64,000 nucleotides of DNA, taken from the NCBI RefSeq assembly GCF_907163125.1, contig NZ_OU015319.1, positions 1,240,001 to 1,304,000 of the forward strand, written 5' to 3'. The notes under the pieces were generated by a model. The model did no database searches. It had not been told where the DNA came from and was given only the letters and a program-made list of their open reading frames with translations. The DNA comes from Cloacibacterium caeni. GTDB lineage: Bacteria > Bacteroidota > Bacteroidia > Flavobacteriales > Weeksellaceae. Shown here one piece after another: positions 60,336-64,000 of the stretch (positions within the stretch are counted from its first letter, which is position 1; each line of letters begins with the position of its first letter). Position numbers and translations under genes: made by a program.

Positions 60336-61748
60336 TTAATTTTTAGGTATACTTGCAGCCTTTCTCACGAAGTAATTATCGGTAGAACTATTGCCTCTTA
60401 ATCTGTAGAAACCACAATTTCCCCAAGATGCAGGAACATCTGTAATGGTCATATCTTCGCCAGTATCATTAGAAACGTGCGCTGCAATCATATTTTGCCA
60501 CTTCTGAATTCTTTGTTGACTGTAATCAATATAAAATAAATCGTATTTTTTATCAATCAAATCATTGAGGTATTTTACATATTGAGTTTTGTATTCAGGA
60601 ATAGATAAAACTTTTGAAACCAAAGGATTTTGGTCACTTTTTCCCCAAGTCAAAGGATTCTGAATACCAGAATCTGTCATCAGAAGAGATGTTCCCAAAG
60701 TATTGTCATAATCATAAGGAATGAAATAAAATTTTCCTGCCGCATCAAAATAGAAATAAAAATTATTAGAATTATTCCAATAATCGTCCCACATTCCTAC
60801 CATTACATTTACGGCGTAAGTTTTCAAAAACAGATTGACATCCATTTTTTGTGAAATATAAGTTTTAAAATCATCTCCATTTTTGGAATTGACATTCGTG
60901 ATGAAATCTGCTAATTGTGTTTTGGCTGTCTCCAAATTAGATTTACTGCCTTTGTAATCGTAAGTTGGCGTATTGGTATAAGTTAAAGTCACATCTTCTA
61001 TTCCCATATTCGAAGTGGAAGCATCTTTAAAACTCGCTCCCCAATTTGCTTTCCATAAATTTCCAGTCGTAGAAAAAAACGTACTTCTATTGGCTAAATA
61101 AACATCGTCAACAGGTTCTTGCAACTGATAAACTCCAAAATAAGCGGCTTTGTTATCTCCAGTCACTTTAATGGTAAGTTTACAATAACTGGATTGTGGC
61201 GCAGTCCAAACTCCAAATTTCTCAAATAAATCATAAGAATAGACTTCTCTGGCATACATGGCATCATCTTTAAACCATTTCAACACTACTTTTTCTGAAT
61301 TATGAAAGAGTTGAGTTTTATTATATTTCTTGAAACTCACAGTAAAACTTGCATGATGCCAATCTGGATTGGTCGCATTATGTGTTTCTCCGGGATTTCC
61401 TTCCGGTCTTCTTCTGCTGGTATTTCCTTTCAATCTTAATCCTATATTATCTAAAATTTCTGTAGTTCCGTTTTTCACCCAAGTGAATTTTCCAGCTACA
61501 TATTCTTCATTATTGGGATTTTGGTCGTAATAATTCAAAAATTTATTCCATTCTGCAAGAGAAACTTCTACCGTAATTTCTGGCAATGCATCAATATCAT
61601 AAATAAATTTTTGAGAATTTGTTTGAAAATAAGGCGGTTGATATGCTTGTTGAAACAACGGAGGATCTGGAGTGACAGGATTGTTTTCTTCTTGATTTCT
61701 ACAAGTTACTAAAAGTAAAAGAATACTGAACAGAAAAAACTTTTTCAT
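60336..61748 (-). CDS. CotH kinase family lipoprotein
   Basis: Exported lipoprotein of 470 residues with a lipobox (LLVTCRNQ, Cys about 16). The CotH domain spans about 50-420, with LRLKGNTSRRRP (about 105-116) and KWFKDDAMYAREVYSYDLFE, and a core YGVYQLQEPVDDVYL-like stretch (here FGVYQLQEPVDDVYLANR); FYFIPYDYDNTLG (about 344-356) has the conserved Asp residues for ATP and metal. CotH of Bacillus is an atypical protein kinase; the target in Bacteroidota is unknown. The TAGTTTTG box is 16 nt upstream. Confidence 0.9.
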   Translation of the reverse strand: MKKFFLFSILLLLVTCRNQEENNPVTPDPPLFQQAYQPPYFQTNSQKFIYDIDALPEITVEVSLAEWNKFLNYYDQNPNNEEYVAGKFTWVKNGTTEILDNIGLRLKGNTSRRRPEGNPGETHNATNPDWHHASFTVSFKKYNKTQLFHNSEKVVLKWFKDDAMYAREVYSYDLFEKFGVWTAPQSSYCKLTIKVTGDNKAAYFGVYQLQEPVDDVYLANRSTFFSTTGNLWKANWGASFKDASTSNMGIEDVTLTYTNTPTYDYKGSKSNLETAKTQLADFITNVNSKNGDDFKTYISQKMDVNLFLKTYAVNVMVGMWDDYWNNSNNFYFYFDAAGKFYFIPYDYDNTLGTSLLMTDSGIQNPLTWGKSDQNPLVSKVLSIPEYKTQYVKYLNDLIDKKYDLFYIDYSQQRIQKWQNMIAAHVSNDTGEDMTITDVPASWGNCGFYRLRGNSSTDNYFVRKAASIPKN

Positions 61749-61764
61749 GATTAGAAATTTGAAA

Positions 61765-61772
61765 CAAAACTA
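61765..61772 (-). promoter_or_regulatory. -7 promoter box of the CotH gene
   Basis: TAGTTTTG on the minus strand, 16 nt before the ATG at 61748. Confidence 0.5.
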
Positions 61773-61827
61773 CATCAATTATCTTATAAAAAATTACCAA
61801 AATTCTATGATTTATAATAGCTTATTT

Positions 61828-61865
61828 CAAAAAAAAAAGAGAATTACTTTCGTAATCCTCTTTTA
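61828..61865 (-). terminator. Terminator of tRNA-fMet
   Basis: Minus strand: stem GAGGATTAC/GTAATTCTC (one G-U pair) capped by a GAAA tetraloop and followed by ten T. Confidence 0.88.
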
Positions 61866-61871
61866 ACTTAG

Positions 61872-61944
<73 letters not shown>

Positions 61945-62022
61945 TTATTGTGGTGCAAATATATAACAATTTTTTAAATCTCCAAAATTTCTGAAAAATA
62001 TTTTTTATTAATTCATTTTTTG

Positions 62023-62030
62023 TATCTTTG
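62023..62030 (+). promoter_or_regulatory. -7 promoter box of the Sua5/YrdC gene, nearly leaderless
   Basis: TATCTTTG ends 3 nt (AGT) before the ATG at 62034. Confidence 0.6.
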
Positions 62031-62033
62031 AGT

Positions 62034-62645
62034 ATGGCAAAAATCCTGAAAATATATCCAGACAATCCTCAAGAAAATTACATGAACGAGGTGATTAAAA
62101 CGCTGCAAGATGGTGGATTGATTATTTATCCTTCAGACACAGTTTATGCGTTGGGTTGCGATATTTACAATGTAAAAGCTATGGAAAAACTTGCTCGTCT
62201 TAAAAATACTACACTAGACAAAGCGCAATTTTCTATTATTTGTAACAATCTCAGCCATCTTTCAGAATTTACTCGTCCTATCGAAACGTCTACTTTCAGA
62301 CTTTTAAAATCTAAAATTCCAGGACCTTTCACCTTTATTTTAGAAGCCAATAAAAATTTACCATTGGCTTACAAAGGCAAAAAAACCGTCGGAATTAGAG
62401 TTCCAGACCATTCTATTCCGCAGTTAATTGTGGAGAAATTAGGTCATCCAATCGCTTCTACTTCCATTAAAGATGATGACGAAGTCATTGAATATTCTAC
62501 CGATCCAGAACTCATTGCAGAGAAATATGACCATTTGGTAGACATTGTCATCGATTCTGGCTATGGAGATAACGTAGCTTCTACCATCGTAGATTTAACC
62601 AGCGGCGAACCAGAAATCCTGAGAGAAGGAAAAGGAATTCTGTAA
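62034..62645 (+). CDS. L-threonylcarbamoyladenylate synthase (Sua5/YciO/YrdC family)
   Basis: Cytoplasmic enzyme of 203 residues from ATG 62034 (a TTG two codons upstream overlaps the promoter box). YrdC-domain motifs are GGLIIYPSDTVYALGCD (about 27-43), the KxR pair region ending RLKNTTLDKAQFSIIC, KIPGPFTFIL and VGIRVPDHSIPQ (about 121-132), and PIASTSIKDD. It makes threonylcarbamoyl-AMP for t6A at position 37 of ANN-decoding tRNAs, though YciO paralogues exist. No C-terminal Sua5 domain is present. Confidence 0.92.
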   Translation: MAKILKIYPDNPQENYMNEVIKTLQDGGLIIYPSDTVYALGCDIYNVKAMEKLARLKNTTLDKAQFSIICNNLSHLSEFTRPIETSTFRLLKSKIPGPFTFILEANKNLPLAYKGKKTVGIRVPDHSIPQLIVEKLGHPIASTSIKDDDEVIEYSTDPELIAEKYDHLVDIVIDSGYGDNVASTIVDLTSGEPEILREGKGIL

Positions 62646-62649
62646 AAGT

Positions 62650-62835
62650 GTCAGTCTGAGCGAAGTCGAAGACTTTGGGCGCCAATTTGACTCCTAAAGT
62701 CGTCGAACCACTTCGTTAGGTTTCCGCCTTCCGCTCCCACTTTTTTAAAATTTTCCGTTCGTTCAATATAAAAAGTTCGGAAAATCAAAAAATTTTAAAA
62801 AGAGTTCCGCTTCAGTCGGGGCGCAGTTTTCGTCT
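62650..62835. repeat. Structured intergenic element after the Sua5/YrdC gene
   Basis: A G+C-rich island in AT-rich DNA. It starts with GTCTGAGCGAAGTCGAAGAC (62654-62673) and continues with a foldable 146-bp core. Helices are GCGCC/GGCGC (62679-62683/62820-62824), GACT/AGTC (62689-62692/62814-62817), CCTAA/TTAGG (62693-62697/62716-62720) capped by CGAA/TTCG, and TTTTCCG/CGGAAAA near 62751-62784. No ORF. Probably a dispersed repeat; function unknown. Confidence 0.5.
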
Positions 62836-62871
62836 ATGACAGTTATAGTCGGCAAAAATCAAAATTTGTCT

Positions 62872-62879
62872 TATTTTTG
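62872..62879 (+). promoter_or_regulatory. -7 promoter box of yaaA
   Basis: TATTTTTG, 43 nt before the ATG at 62923. Confidence 0.45.
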
Positions 62880-62922
62880 AACATTCGAAATCTAAAATTT
62901 AAAATTTTAATTTAAAATTTTC

Positions 62923-63684
62923 ATGAAAATCATTACTTCTCCAGCAAAACTGATGAATGTAGAAAATTCTACAGAATTTTTGAAATCTACCACTCCAAAA
63001 TTCATAGAAGAAGCGACTTTAATACATTCTTATCTCAAAGAAAAAAGTCCACAATATTTATCAGAATTAATGGAAATTTCAGCAAAATTAGCAGATGAAA
63101 ACTGGCACAGAAACCAAGTTTGGAAACCCAAACCAACTGCCAAAGAATCTGCTCCTGCCCTTTTTGCTTTTACAGGAGAAGTTTACAGAGGTCTTGATGC
63201 GAAAACGTTAAGCAAAGACGCTGTGGATTATCTTCAAAAAAATCACAGAATACTTTCTGGTTTATATGGATTGCTAAAACCATCAGACAAAGTAATGCTT
63301 TACCGTTTAGAAATGGGAAGAAATTTCGAATTTGAGCATTATAAAAATCTATATGAATTTTGGAGTGACAAAATCACAGAACAAATCAATACTGAACTCA
63401 AAAAAAATGAATTATTGCTCAATCTAGCAAGCAATGAATACGGGAAAGTCATCAACAGAAAAAAACTCAATAATCCTGTTGTAGATTTTGAATTTTACCA
63501 AACTCAACCGACCGGAAAACTAAAAACCATCGTAGTTTACACCAAACATGCGAGAGGTTTAGTCGCTAGATTTTGCGCTGAAACCAACGCCAAAACATTG
63601 AATGACGTAAAAGCATTCAACTATGAAAATTATTTGATTAACGAAGAATTATCAACAGACCAAAAATTGGTTTTTGTAAGGTAA
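62923..63684 (+). CDS. yaaA: Peroxide stress protein YaaA (DUF328/UPF0246)
   Basis: Cytoplasmic protein of 253 residues. In E. coli YaaA lowers free iron and protects DNA during hydrogen peroxide stress. Family motifs visible are the start IITSPAKLM, FTGEVYRGLDAKTLS (about 82-96), HRILSGLYGLLKPSDKVMLYRLEMG at about 107-131 (core LSGLYGLLKPSD), and the C-terminal TKHARGLVARFC. The length is typical. It lies 101 bp before a ferritin-like gene, which would fit an iron or oxidative-stress pairing. Confidence 0.95.
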   Translation: MKIITSPAKLMNVENSTEFLKSTTPKFIEEATLIHSYLKEKSPQYLSELMEISAKLADENWHRNQVWKPKPTAKESAPALFAFTGEVYRGLDAKTLSKDAVDYLQKNHRILSGLYGLLKPSDKVMLYRLEMGRNFEFEHYKNLYEFWSDKITEQINTELKKNELLLNLASNEYGKVINRKKLNNPVVDFEFYQTQPTGKLKTIVVYTKHARGLVARFCAETNAKTLNDVKAFNYENYLINEELSTDQKLVFVR

Positions 63685-63785
63685 TTTTATAATGATTTTC
63701 AAATAAAATATAAGAAAAAGTCTTTTGAAAAGATAGAAATTTGCCATATCACAATCACAAATTATTAATTAAAAAAAAGATAAGT

Positions 63786-64000
63786 ATGGCAACTCTTACA
63801 AAAACAAAAAAGACGACAACTAAAACTTCAACTCCTAAAACTACTGCAGTAAAAACAGTAAAAGCAGAAAAAGTTCCTGCTAAAAAAGACGCTGCAAAAG
63901 ATTTAGCAGATTTATTTGAAGATGGACTAAAAGACTTGTATTGGGCAGAAAAAAACCTCCTAAAAAACATGCCGAAAATGCATAAAAATGCAAGTTCTCC
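63786..64000 (+). CDS. DUF892/YciE-like ferritin-like protein, 5' part only
   Basis: The first 71 codons are in the window, open to the right edge. A low-complexity Lys/Thr/Ala-rich N-terminal tail (about residues 1-38, TKTKKTTTKTSTPKTTAVKT) precedes AKDLADLFEDGLKDLYWAEKNLL, the start of the DUF892 ferritin-like domain (LFxDxLKDLYxAEKxL). The family is linked to stress. The basic tail, resembling histone-like tails, may bind DNA as in some Dps proteins; this is inference. Confidence 0.85.
   Translation, partial: MATLTKTKKTTTKTSTPKTTAVKTVKAEKVPAKKDAAKDLADLFEDGLKDLYWAEKNLLKNMPKMHKNASS

Noticed and set aside
62679-62824. Integron attC site
   Set aside because: GTTAGGT fits GTTRRRY but no RYYYAAC partner is placed to pair with it, and no integrase or cassette ORF is present.

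Overview
The window is about 64 kb of AT-rich chromosome from a member of the Bacteroidota, most likely class Flavobacteriia and probably the Chryseobacterium/Cloacibacterium (Weeksellaceae) side. The evidence is a SusC/SusD outer-membrane pair, a GLPGLI protein, a subtilase with a C-terminal type IX secretion sorting domain, many TAnnTTTG promoter boxes, A-rich leaders without Shine-Dalgarno sequences, and Bacteroidota-type PEP carboxylase and MetG. The genus is an inference; no rRNA is present.

Layout. 1-9.0 kb: HemN (cut by the left edge), a secreted Asp-box protein, an APC amino-acid permease, PnuC, DapF, MltG and a TonB-dependent receptor. 9.0-12.9 kb: a minus-strand surface-sugar cluster (DegT-type aminotransferase, GalE, MORN/TPR protein, cytidylyltransferase). 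13-24.8 kb: T9SS subtilase, PEP carboxylase, iron alcohol dehydrogenase, class V aminotransferase, SGNH hydrolase, a frameshifted TPR gene, DEAD-box helicase and a porin. 24.8-31.2 kb: purine genes purM-purN-purH-purD-guaA on the minus strand. Upstream of them lies a compact unit with promoter, structured RNA and terminator, followed by an attenuator-like purM leader. 31.5 kb: pirin. 32.3-45.0 kb: a maltodextrin/starch locus on the minus strand, in the order susC, susD, susE-like, susF-like, GH97 (SusB), GH13 (SusA) and an SLC45-like sugar transporter, closed by a terminator. 45.3-64 kb: MetG, an IS1380-type insertion sequence splitting a methyltransferase gene, Mpo1-like protein, a lipoprotein, an RsmI-like enzyme, a low-molecular-weight phosphatase, DnaA, a thioesterase, PepE, FSA-type transaldolase, GLPGLI protein, a BlaR1-like M56/BlaI pair, CotH, initiator tRNA-fMet, Sua5/YrdC, YaaA and the start of a DUF892 ferritin-like gene.

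How genes work together. The sus locus should bind maltooligosaccharides at the outer membrane (SusD/E/F), import them through SusC, cut them in the periplasm (GH13, GH97) and move the sugar inward by the MFS carrier. No SusG-like surface amylase and no regulator lie in the window. PurM, PurN, PurH and PurD act in the IMP pathway, and GuaA makes GMP. BlaI has two copies of a dyad around its own promoter, which suggests autoregulation of the blaI-M56 pair.

Most distinctive non-coding signals: (i) the RNA/attenuator module at 31.2-31.5 kb; (ii) TAnnTTTG boxes only 3-5 nt before start codons in six genes, implying leaderless or nearly leaderless mRNAs; (iii) degenerate word-repeat ('stutter') DNA in many spacers; (iv) several families of intergenic palindromes; (v) a cleanly reversible IS insertion. 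Most coding content is ordinary for the group.
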